The translations under genes and the position numbers were made by a program. From Hypsibius dujardini (lineage: Eukaryota; Tardigrada; Eutardigrada; Parachela; Hypsibiidae): a DNA stretch of 25,262 nucleotides. Numbering within the stretch: position 1 is the first letter of the stretch; every line of letters starts with the position of its first letter. Location of the stretch: the NCBI GenBank assembly GCA_001579985.1, contig LRSR01000865.1, positions 1 through 25,262 of the forward strand. Direction: 5' to 3'. Of the stretch, positions 8,489 through 18,500 are shown in pieces. The notes below the pieces were generated by a model. That model was given only the letters and a program-made list of their open reading frames with translations. It did not search any database and was not told where the DNA came from.

Positions 8489-10821
8489 ATGGTAAAAAAT
8501 ATTGTTTTCGTGCAGTCCTTCCTCCTGACTGCAGCAGCAGTCCCAGCAGCAGCCCCAGCCCCTGCAGACCAATTTTGCCCATTGCGATGGGCTACACCTA
8601 TCATGCTGAACTGTACCCGGTTAACGTTGATCCTAGTAAGCGTCGGTCTGGCAGCATTTGACACCGTGGACGTGTTGATGTCTTTGTATGAGCTGGAGGA
8701 CGACCAGAAGCCCTTTGTCGTCGTCCTGGTGCAACAGCTGTGGACCTGCTTTTTCGAATTACGGGGCGCAACTATGCTCTGACTGTTTTGTTGCCAGCTC
8801 CCGCAATGGCTTGCCCTTCGAACGTTTGTCCACATCAAAATTATACCGACCTTATAACACCGTGATAATGCCCTGAAACGAGTGCTGAGTGTTCGACGTT
8901 TGTCCGTAATACTGTTGTATGCAGTGTCGGCATACATACTTCCACCATGATGCTAGGTTGGCTTCAGTGCAAAGATTGGCTCGACGACGCATTGAGGAAT
9001 TTGAATGTGAACAGCAGCAAAACGGCTGTGAAAGCGTTGCAGATTTTGCGAAAAGAAATTACTATTGAGAAGGTCCATTTAGCTGTTGCCTGATCCGATA
9101 CGGGTTCAAACCTTCTTCCGTATAGGGTCAGAAATTGGACTTCGACCTATGTAAACATGTCACGCTTCGTGGAGCACTTCAACGAGTGCTTCGGGCGGAT
9201 TTTGTTGGCCAGTGTCGGGCTGGATCTCTTGACTGTGCTGGGAGTTTGTACCAAACTAATGTCAACTCCGCAGAGTGAACTGACTTTCAGCCCGATGCGA
9301 TGGCTACGTTACTGCCGCGTGGTTGTTTCTAGCCTATGCGACGATTTGCTACCTACCATTCATCTTGCTACACCAGGAGGTAGGCTCACGGTAGCAAAGT
9401 AAGGCTGAGCCAATTATAACCATTTTTCCGAAATACAGAAATCACTACCTACAATTGTGACCTTTAGTCAAACTATTTTGCCATTAAAAAGAGTCGGAAT
9501 TTGATTTCAAAATCTAATTGGGCATGAAAACAGTCAAACGCAAACTAGTAAAAAAATAAAATTTTTAGAAAGTTGGAAAGTGCTACTCATGGAAGACATT
9601 TTTCCAACCGAAATAGCGAATTCCCGAATAGCTTAGATTTCAAATTTTATGATGATTCCTGGCTCAATAACTTAATTTGAAATCAATCCACCTTTTTAAG
9701 GACATTTTGGGTTTATTCAAATTAATTTTTGGATGGGATAGCCGAGGTATTTGTTAAGTTTAAACTACCTGCAACATAAAAACTTTTGCAGTGAAACAAA
9801 TGATGCACTGCGCCCATCGCTCTGAAGTTTCGACAAAATTAGATGACTAAAGTTAACGAAATTAAAGTTAACATTATTTATAAAATAAATAACTAATGTT
9901 TGATATTGCTACTGTAAAATGTCGGTGTTATAAAGGGGCCTTGAGCGCAGTAATGTCGTAAAGATTTTGTTTACTTGTTTTAAAATGAAGCAATTAACCG
10001 TTAAAAGTGCGTCTGCAGTGTGCCCAGAAACTTGGAACCATTACCGGACAAGACCAGATTTCTAAGGCAATGAAATTTATGTAGAAAATACGATACACTT
10101 ACCCTACTTACAATTTATAAAACAATTAGGTTTACTTGGATTTTTATCTCGCGCCGATTCCCTTACAAGAGATAATTTGAGTAAGCGTATCAACTTTCTT
10201 CCGAGATTCAGTTTTTTTTAATCTAGATCCGCTCATGTAAAGTACTTGACATTCGTAATGATCATGACGCCAACCCTTACCACCTTGTCGAATACATTTC
10301 TGCAGACCAGCGAAAAAGCAACTGTGCATTCGCAAGAATTAAGTCATCGAGAATAAGCATTTTGTTCTTCCTTGTTTATCACTCAGAGCCGGAAACTATA
10401 CAGAATTCTAACCGATTTGGGTTGGAAAATGAGCGGATACGGGAAGAGACACACATCGTAAATATAGCTTTTGTCTGTACATGTGTTATGTTGCATTTAT
10501 GACCAGAAATTCAACATCATTGTCTCTCAGAGACCAACAACGAATTATTACCAACGAAAGAATCTGCCTGGTTGAAAACGATGAACAAATTTTTCACTGT
10601 TGTTGAGAAAACTCCACTCCACTCACTCTTGAAACAGGTAGACCAATCAACTTCACACGCACCCATTTAGTAGTGGTAAGCGAACTGTGCGCGGTAGCCC
10701 TTTCCACAGTTACCAGCAGTTCAATTCTTTACATATTTTTGCTGTTTAAATTGTGACAACAGTTGTGGCGGTATTTTTGGGCACAAAGGAGATCCTGAAA
10801 CGATATATGGAGGAGTTGTAA
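8489..10821 (+). pseudogene. Gustatory-receptor-like pseudogene with all four exons decayed
   Basis: Exon 1 (8489-9379) starts MVKNIVFVQSFLLT and aligns with the intact receptor at 5963. In-frame stops occur at 8780-8782 (TGA), 8855-8857 (TAA) and 9091-9093 (TGA), with a frameshift near 8940. About 45 codons are deleted near 9020, removing the DWPFILSQQ region, and a further frameshift lies near 9320-9335. The exon still ends HQE before donor GTAGGC. A long intron (about 1 kb) leads to exon 2 (10387-10457; SRKLYRILTDLGWKMSGYG), which is one base short of a phase-0 exon. Exon 3 (about 10531-10675) needs two frame changes to read through to FTRTHLVV. Exon 4 (10750-10821; IVTTVVAVFLGTKEIL) is open, but the base before it is A, not G, so its acceptor AG is lost. 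The copy is clearly inactivated as a receptor. Confidence 0.82.
9380..10386 (+). other. Intron 1 of the receptor pseudogene
   Basis: This AT-rich stretch of about 1 kb replaces the 55-148 bp intron found at the same place in the other copies, so it probably contains inserted sequence. I see no clear terminal repeats. A - strand frame at 10144-10335 (63 residues, with GLQKCIRQGGKGW) has no known match that I recognise and is not called. Confidence 0.45.
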
Positions 10822-11486
10822 CCATCTTTAGGCTAACGAAAGAGTGGAAACATAGATCGAGCTTAGAGATTCAGCATGTAAAAATAATTTATACGAAGGA
10901 AATGCGAAATTGTTAAGATATTTTGGAGGTCTTAGAGTTTGGGCAAAATTCTACGCGTATATTAATATTTTTATTTATTTGTTCAGCTAGTCCGTAAAGA
11001 GCGCGATGTTACGCTATAGTTGCCATTATACTTTCAAAGAAGACTTTCTGTTCATGATTTTCAAATTTGATCAAGGACTCGCACTGAGCAAAGACAACCG
11101 CACTGGTGGTATTATTATTACGTTAAAAGAACACACTAATTACCGGCAAGCCTTGAGAGAAGTGTGAAGCATTCCAACGTTACGCGCGTAACAAGATGAT
11201 GATGAGAATGTGTATATTGCGGTAGCCTGTGCTATCTCATTAGTCAGTGTACTGTACTTCAAGCTGTGAAAACGGTGATTAAGATTACACCACACATCAG
11301 ACAAAGAGCAAGAACCGATCAACGCACAATAATTACAACAGAGGCGCGCGACTCTGAGCCCAGCATGTGAGAGCTTGTCTGTAGAAACAGCTTCGCGGAG
11401 AACCCTCGGTGCAAAAAGTGCCTAAGGCCACCATCTTCGTCTCTTGATCCGAGGTTGCGCATGACGTACCGGTAGTAGAGTATAGA
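10822..11486. other. Intergenic region, no gene recognised
   Basis: No supported coding region. Frames on the - strand (11140-11322 and 11319-11555) are short and lack splice or homology support. Confidence 0.4.
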
Positions 11487-11624
11487 AGTACTACACACGT
11501 GCAAAAAACCTTGCGCTAATCGAACTATGCACTTTAACTCGACGGCTGTGTACAAGAGCTATGCAACGAGTTTAATGGCTTAACTCGGTTAGCGCAAGGT
11601 TTTTGCCACGTGTGTATACTGTAC
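11487..11624. repeat. Imperfect inverted repeat (about 37-bp arms)
   Basis: The left arm 11487-11522 and right arm 11586-11624 are reverse complements with a few mismatches and indels. They share CACACGTG, AAAAACCTTGCGCTAA and AGTAC at the outer end. The loop is about 63 bp. It looks like a small foldback element or MITE; no target-site duplication is evident. Confidence 0.6.
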
Positions 11625-11711
11625 TGCACACGTGGTCAGGTGTATCAATATTCAGCTCAACGGCAAATAACGAGCGGTAATTAAATCATCCTTTTGTCTG
11701 TTGATTCGATG

Positions 11712-11783
11712 GATATATATATATGCGCCTGGAAGGAAGTGCGGTGGTTACCCTTGGATTACCTATGAAGATGTATATATAAC
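11712..11783 (+). promoter_or_regulatory. TATA-like motifs upstream of secreted modular protein gene
   Basis: Two TATA-like runs occur, one at about 11713-11724 (ATATATATATATG) and one at 11774-11783 (GTATATATAA), 170-240 bp before the ATG at 11955. The second is better spaced for a 5' UTR of about 150 bp. Weak evidence: AT repeats are common here. Confidence 0.3.
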
Positions 11784-11954
11784 AACAACACCAGCAGCTA
11801 TCGAGATGCGTTCGCCCTGTACACCTACATAAACACTTCCGCAGAATGTAACCAAGTACTTTCTGTCTTTTTTCGTTCCCTGGAAATATAAAGTTACTAT
11901 TTACAGAAGATCCAGACAGAAGTCTTTGACCACTGCTGTTGTAAGCCAATAAAA

Positions 11955-13938
11955 ATGGCATTCTTATTCGCTCTGCTTGCTATATGTGTGGGTAAGTTCT
12001 CATGAGAAAATGCTGTCCAATAGAATATATTAATACTCTTTACTCTGATAATAGCTGTTTATTCCATTATTCTTTATTTTATTCTAATTGATTTCTATAA
12101 TTTTTATAATATGTTAAATAGTCTATAATGTTTAAAATACTTATTATTTTTTAATATACTTACTTATATTATTTACTTATTATTATTCAATATATTTACT
12201 TATATTTATTTACTTATATTTACCTACATTTATTTATCATTTAATATATTCACTTGGTTTTATCAATACAGTCCTCATTTTCGTGCAAGTTGTTTTTCTT
12301 TTAACTTTTGATAGTGCAGTAGACTTTATCGTATGGTTTTTAATTTAGATTTTATCTGGCCTCGTCCATTCATAACTTCGCGCGAAATATTTACTACGAA
12401 TGATTATATTGTTTTCTCTGACTATGTTATTGGTCAGTGCCAATGATTTTTTCCCACTTATGGCACCCTAAATGTTATCAACTTATTATCGTGCACTAAC
12501 AACAGGAATGTCATTCTTATATAGTGCCATTATTTTTTCTACGGTTATTAAATTCTTGCGCTGTGCGACGCGAACTTGAACTGAATTATCTTTTGGTTGA
12601 AACTGTATTTCTGTCTCAACCAACTTTCCGGTTGCAGTGTCCGTGTCGGCTGACAGTTACAGCAACAGCAACAGCTACACCGATAGCAACACCAACAGCA
12701 ACAGTTACGGCAGCTCATACGGCAGTAATAATGTCGGTTCCGTCAGCGGAAATGGCGGTTTTGGCGTCGACTTCACCGGCCTTCTAGACGTCAGCAACTT
12801 CTTCGGATCCGACGGACTTTGGGGTTCCGGCGGTTTCTGGGGCACTTCCGGTTCGTCATCCTCCAGTTCGAACGGATACGATTCGAACAGTGGGTACAAT
12901 TCGAACGGATACGATTCGAACAGTGGGTACAATTCAAACAGCTACGCAACAACAGGTGCTACTCGCGCAACCACTGCCTACTCCACCGGTGCAACCACTG
13001 CCTACTCCACCGGTGCAACCACTGCCTACTCCACCGGTGCAACCACTGCCTACACCACCGGCGCAACCACTTCCTACTCCACCGGTACAACAAGCACTTC
13101 GAAGGCCACCACCAAGGCTACCGCTGCCACGACCTACAGCACCGGCTCCTATTCCACTTCGAGCTCGAATCCGAACTACGATTCGAACTACGGTTCCAAT
13201 TCGAACACAAACACAAACTCCAATTACGGTTCCAGTTCCTACACGAACACCAATTCCAACGGCGGGAACGGCGGCTTCGGCGTCGACTTCTCCGGGCTGT
13301 TGGACGTTAGCAATTTCTTCGGATCTGGCGGACTCTGGGGTTCCGGCGGGTTCTGGGGCAGTTCTGGATCCTCGTCGTCTAATTCGAACGGCTACGGTTC
13401 GAATTCGATTTCGAACACTTATTCGAACAGCGATTCCTCGTACGGCAGCAACAGCTACAGTTACTCACCGGAAACAACAGTAGCGACTACCAGCACTGCA
13501 GCGAGCACTTACGGACCAAGCTACGGATCAAACAGTAACTCCTACTCCAATTACAATTCCAACTCCAACTACGGTTCGAACGGCGGTTCGGTCGGTTCCA
13601 CGAGCGGAAACAACAACTTCGGTGTGGACTTCACCGGACTGTTGGACGTTAGTAATTTCTTCGGCTCCGACGGTCTTTGGGGTTCCGGTGGTTTCTGGGG
13701 CTCCTCGGGTTCCTCGGGCTCCTCATCATCGAGCGGCTCGTACGGAAATTCGAACAGTTACTCAAGCGACAGTCCTTCAAACAGTTATAGCACAAATTCG
13801 AACAGTTATTACACAAATTCGAACAGTTATAGCACATCGACTGGCGCAACAACCAAAGCAACGGCAGCTACCACAAAGACACCGTATGCTCGCAGCAGCA
13901 CTTACTCTGGCAGACGCCGCCGTCGTTCAGTTTTGTAA
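11955..13938 (+). CDS. Secreted Ser/Asn/Gly/Tyr-rich protein with three 35-residue modules
   Basis: Exon 1 (11955-11991) encodes MAFLFALLAICV plus one base and ends at donor GTAAGT. Exon 2 (12638-13938) follows GGTTGCAG and restores the frame, giving 445 residues. The signal peptide ends at VSA before D18. The mature protein is low complexity (Ser, Asn, Tyr, Gly, Thr), with three copies of a module at residues 50-84, 222-256 and 336-370. Each module has FGVDF, GLLDVSNFFGS, GLWGSGGFWG in that order. Between them lie an eight-residue TTAYSTGA-type tandem repeat (about residues 122-165) and Asn/Ser/Tyr spacers. The C-terminus is RRRRRSVL. There are no Cys residues in the mature part. The features suggest a structural extracellular protein (cuticle, silk, adhesive or eggshell-like). 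I do not recognise the family. The neighbouring gene at 15561 shares the first-exon design and an arginine tail. Confidence 0.82.
11992..12637 (+). other. Phase-1 intron, AT-rich, with TACTTAT repeats
   Basis: A 646-bp intron with GTAAGT donor and TTGCAG acceptor interrupts the signal peptide codons. Positions about 12150-12250 are TTACTTATATT-type simple sequence. No nested gene is seen. Confidence 0.7.
12868..12933 (+). repeat. 33-bp perfect tandem duplication in coding sequence
   Basis: Two identical 33-bp units (12868-12900 and 12901-12933) start TCGAACGGATACG and encode an in-frame 11-residue repeat of Asn, Gly, Tyr, Asp and Ser. Identity is complete, so the duplication is recent or gene-converted. 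Confidence 0.85.
12964..13084 (+). repeat. 24-bp coding minisatellite, about five copies
   Basis: Unit GCAACCACTGCCTACTCCAC plus CGGT encodes ATTAYSTG. The copies at about 12967-13038 are identical; the following ones carry single substitutions (Y-T-T-G, T-S-Y). This is in-frame expansion in the Thr/Tyr-rich linker. Confidence 0.85.
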
Positions 13939-14712
13939 TTCGTAATTTAGTAATTTATTTTTCCCTTTTTTTAATTTTTCAGAAATTTCTCTATTATCTA
14001 TTACATGTTTCTCGGAGGCGATTCTCACTGTAAAGGTAGCAGTCAGATTGCGTGAATATTTCAGAAGCCTAGTAGATTTCTATGACAATATTACTCGCAA
14101 AAGTTCAGATAGATACAAACAGATACAAACTTAGCAAAAGGAGAACAAGGAGTGGGTTAAAATCTGGCATGTACTTTCAAGGCGTAACAATAAAAAAACC
14201 TGCACTTTTGAAGAACTACTCAAGCGACCAAAGTGTTCTTCCTCCTCCCCTCAAATAAAAGGCACATAAACTAAAAAAGCCACAAAAGCAGGAAACGAAT
14301 GAAGCGACTACTAGCTCGATAATGAAACGAGAGTCTAAAAGATGCGCTGAAGATCACGTGTAACGTTGGTAGCGGCCGATATTGTTAGGCAGCTTAAATG
14401 GACAATCTTCGTCCATGTCCGAAATTTCGTAAGCGAATTTCAGTGTCCAGTACAACCAGCAGACGGTACTGTACTAACCGGGCTGGATATTGTCGCTGGT
14501 TGTGCTTTGATGGTTACAATGCTTGGTGCTCCACGCTATAAAACCGTTAGATCGTAACCAGCTCGTCTGAATAAAACACGAAGACAGGCAAGTCCCGAGT
14601 CGACAACTGACACGTAAATCAAATGTTTCTTTCTGGTTGTCAGATTATCTGTTTCCATTTATGTTTGTTTACCTGACTGAATATTTGCATCCATGTCAAG
14701 CTATCTGCTTGC
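13939..14712. other. 3' flank of modular protein gene
   Basis: Candidate poly(A) signals AATAAA lie at 14189-14194 and 14254-14259 on the + strand, the first about 250 bp after the stop. A TATAAAA at 14537-14543 has no supported gene behind it. No other gene is recognised. Confidence 0.4.
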
Positions 14713-14713
14713 C

Positions 14714-14763
<50 letters not shown>

Positions 14764-14780
14764 CCTGTCTGTCTGCCTGT
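14713..14780. repeat. (CTGT)n microsatellite
   Basis: About eleven perfect CTGT units are followed by interrupted TTGT/CTGC/CTGT units to 14780. It reads as a CLSV repeat in one frame, which has no coding meaning. Confidence 0.92.
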
Positions 14781-15560
14781 ACGTCTGGTTCTAATTCTAT
14801 GTTTAAATTTAATTATGGCTCAACTCCGAACCCTATAATCTAAACGTTCTATTCGAAGGGTCGTTGCGCGCTCTGCCTAAACGGCCAATTCGCGACTGTC
14901 GACGTTGCAGTTACGTATCAACATTTGGTCAACATTTTTGATAGGCATTTAGTTTTTTTTAAAACGGGCGGCAGAATACTAACAAACGGCTCAGCCATCC
15001 ATCAGAGCTGCCAACGCCCACGTGCGTCAAATAAATTTCTCGCGCAGTAGTTCGGACCCGTTTTGCAATAAATACACTCATCATTCTAGTCCGAGCTCGT
15101 CGAAAGATTCGAAACTCTTCCACTTCTTTTGCATACGCGCAACCACATGTCAGTGAGTGTGTGGCAATATGTGGCGCAACGATCGTAATCATTTTTTTCC
15201 TAGACGTTTGTACCTTCAGCATTGATGGTCTCTGTTGGCCAGCATAAGTAAAAGTAACTTGCAGAGAGACTGATGGCCGGCATCACTCATAACGTTCGGG
15301 TAGAAAAAAGCGCGGCAAAAACTCCAGCTGAAGACGCCCTCTCTTTCTGTTATCGATTCAGTAAATTATACTGTGCTTTGTAGGCACAACAACCGAAAGT
15401 GGTGGCCTGCTGATGGAAGCATGCTCTCTCGTAAGATCAGGATGTAAGAAGTGAAACTTTAAACACAAATTAAAATTTCTTATACTTTTGCGATTAAGTC
15501 AAGTTTCTGCTTCGGCTGAAAGTTCATTCTTCCCTTTCACATCTGCTGCTCTGTCGCAAA
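14781..15560. other. Upstream region of Pro/Tyr-rich secreted protein gene
   Basis: No supported gene. An 87-residue - strand frame at 14959-15222 is unsupported. The promoter of the gene at 15561 presumably lies here; no clear TATA box is seen close to its start. Confidence 0.4.
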
Positions 15561-18500
15561 ATGGCACTTTGGAAGGCTTGTATCCTTCTTTCAGGTAAGA
15601 TATGAGGATGTTATTCAACTTTAATTTGAATATTTTTAGAAACTGCTTTAAAATGACAATTTCGTTTTGAAGGCAGTTGGGCGTACGTTGTGTTGGCTGG
15701 ACATGAGGCGGGGAAGCGTGGCGGAAACTACATTGATCAAGGCAATGCCTACGGAGCGGATTCGGGAGGATCAGCAGTCCAGTATGGAATGGGTCAGGGA
15801 TTAGGAGCTCCGAACAACGGATATGGCAGTTGGGGTTCACAGCAGCCCGTCGCGCCACAGCAGCAAGGTTATCCACAGAAAAGCGGGTACGATTAACTTG
15901 GGACGATTTTCAGAGGGGAAACGGAGAATGCTTCCGTTTTATTTTTTTAACTAATTCTATATTAGGTATGGTTTACAGAATTTATTTTATGGGTGACTAA
16001 AGCAAAACTATTTTTGGCCAGATTTGAAAGCTTGGATTGGCACGTTGGGAATTCTCATTGCAAACCAGCGATTGATTGCATGTTTAACACGTGCTCTAAT
16101 CACTTCAATATATTGATTGATTTAACATTCTTTCTTCCCGCCCTATCGGCCGGTGGTCGGCTGATTAATACAAGTGTCACTTATTTTTCGTCCATACATC
16201 ATAAATTCGGACAATTCAAAGTCGTCAACAGATTGATTCAGATCACTTAAAACCAACAGTTGAATTGAAGGACGTTCAGAGGATTTATATCCGACATTTT
16301 ACTGAAGAGCGAGAAATATTCTGGAAATAATAACTCAACAGAAAACAAAAGTATTGAATGTGGAAAGGGTCGGGGAAGTCGTTCAATCAATCAATCCATC
16401 GAGGTGACTGTAGCATTAATATTGAACTAATTAACAAAAATAAAGCGAAAGCATTCTACGTTCTCCTTCTGAAAATCGTTCCAAGTAAGCACAAGGAAAT
16501 ACTAGTTCAGATCAAAGTATACAAAACAAATATAACCAAAACTTGCATATAAATGAACTACAATAATTCAATTGAGATAACGCGATAGACATTTCATACA
16601 AAAATAATTAGCAATTCCCTTTTCTATTCTTTTGTAGTGTCATTTTCCAGATAAACTCAAATAAATATATGGCAAATTAAAAGTTAGTTGGAAAAAAATT
16701 AGTTTATCAATCAACTCACGTTACTTACGCTTTAACAGCCACATAGCTGCTGACCGCGCAGTTCAAATTAATTAACAATTAAATTCATTATAAATTTGTT
16801 TTACATACGTATTTTATTTTAGGCTAAAAACTAAATTAACTAAATAAACAGTTAGCAAGAAACCTGGAACTGATAAAAGCCTATGAAGAGAATGAAGATT
16901 AAATCACACTTTTGATGATTCACGTTAGTGTAATTCTTTTCGATATACTACTTTTGGCTTCATCAATTGCAGGTACGACGGCGGGACCAACGGCTTCACC
17001 CAGGAGGACTATCAAGGCAGTGGCCGATACCAGGTTCGACCTCCCTACACAGGCGGAGACGATTCCGGAAACGGTCCGTATCAGTCCAGCCAATCTTATG
17101 ATCAGCGTCCAGAAAAACCGGCATACGCAAGCCAAAACAGCTACGATCAGGCTCCTGTTAACACCTATCAAGAAAATGCTCCAGCAAGACAGAACGCAGC
17201 TCCTGCGTACAACGCCCCGGACGACGGCGGCCCAGCTCCTTCGTTCTACGGCGACAACTTGCCAGCCCACACTCCGCATTTAGGAAGATGGACCTCGGAA
17301 CTGTTACACAGCAATCATCAGCAGTCTGCTTACCAGAGCGCACCTGCTCCCCCGGAAGTTCCCTACCCCAGCCCTGCTCCTGTTCCGTATCAGAACAGTG
17401 CTCCAACTTCTGTTTCTTATCAAAACAACGCTCCAGCTCCGGTTCCTTATCAGAATCCCGCTCCGATTTCCGTTTCTTATCAAAATGCTGTTTCTGCACC
17501 CGTTCCATATCAGAACGCCGCTCCCCAGCCACAATACGCTCCCCAACCCCTTCCCTACAGCGAACCTGCTCAGTACGGAACAAAACAATCCGACGAACCA
17601 TCAACGTATGCCCATGGGAACGGTCAAGGTGGTTCCCAGACATCTGGAGCTGGCATCACAGTTTTCGGTCTAATTTCATCGTCCAACTCAGGGCGTGGGT
17701 CTGGTGCTCGCAGCATTAGCAACAGTCGGCAGGAAACGAACGCTGTTGATTTCGAATCAAACGACCCCGACGAGTCGGACAAGTCGGGGTACGGAAAAAA
17801 GGTCGTTTCAGCTCCGCAATCGGCCTACCAGCGACCAGCTCCGCAGCCGGTGTACCAAGCTCCAGCGCCACAGCCTCAGTCGGTATATCAAAAGGTCGTT
17901 CCAGCTCACCAGCCGGTCTATCAACGACCCACTCCAGCTCCTCGACCTGTCTACCAACAACCAGCTCCGGCTCCACAGCCAGTCTATCAGAATCCAGCCC
18001 CAGCTCCCGCACCGGCGTATCAAAAACCAGCTCCTGCGGTTTCCCAGCCTGCGTACCAACAAGCAGTCCCACAACCTGCATATCAAAAGGCTGCGCCTGC
18101 ACCGAAGCCTGTTTATCAACAACCCGTTTACACATATGGTATTTAACATGTTGAGGATAATTAGCGTAGGTGGTGTGCTAATTTCAGGTTTAGTTTGAGA
18201 GGACCCAATTTGAAATTCAGTTCAAATCGAATAGTTCAGCATTGAGTATTGATAAAAAAATATTTGGATGGACATGTATACCTAAATGAGTTTCGCGTCT
18301 TATAATCAATGCAGTATTAATAGTGTTTAGTATAAACTAAATTTGCGAAAAATGTAGTTGAATCCTAATAGAACAAAAATAATTAATCTTAACCCTCTGA
18401 GTGCCGGTCAGCTTACACTGGCTTAATTCTTCCTTCAAACTCCATTTGCTCATCGAGCATTTGCACTTTTTTGATACGGTTTTTTGTTTTGATCCTCTAA

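Noticed and set aside
10144-10335. 63-residue - strand frame with GLQKCIRQGGKGW
   Set aside because: No family recognised, lies in the expanded intron of a pseudogene, and lacks convincing flanking exons.
12890-13483. Long + strand alternate frames (Pro-rich, Arg-rich) in the modular protein exon
   Set aside because: They are frame-shifted readings of the repetitive coding sequence; only the frame joined to the signal-peptide exon keeps the conserved modules.
14637-14843. Frame with a CLSV repeat
   Set aside because: It is only a translation of the CTGT microsatellite.
16912-16972. Signal-peptide-like frame (MMIHVSVILFDILLLASSIAG) directly before exon 3 of the Pro/Tyr-rich gene
   Set aside because: It is out of frame with exon 3 and coincides with the pyrimidine-rich 3' end of the intron, which naturally reads as hydrophobic residues. 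It could only be a first exon with different splicing, for which there is no evidence.
17158-18149. Several - strand frames opposite exon 3 of the Pro/Tyr-rich gene
   Set aside because: Shadows of a repetitive coding region; no splice or domain support.
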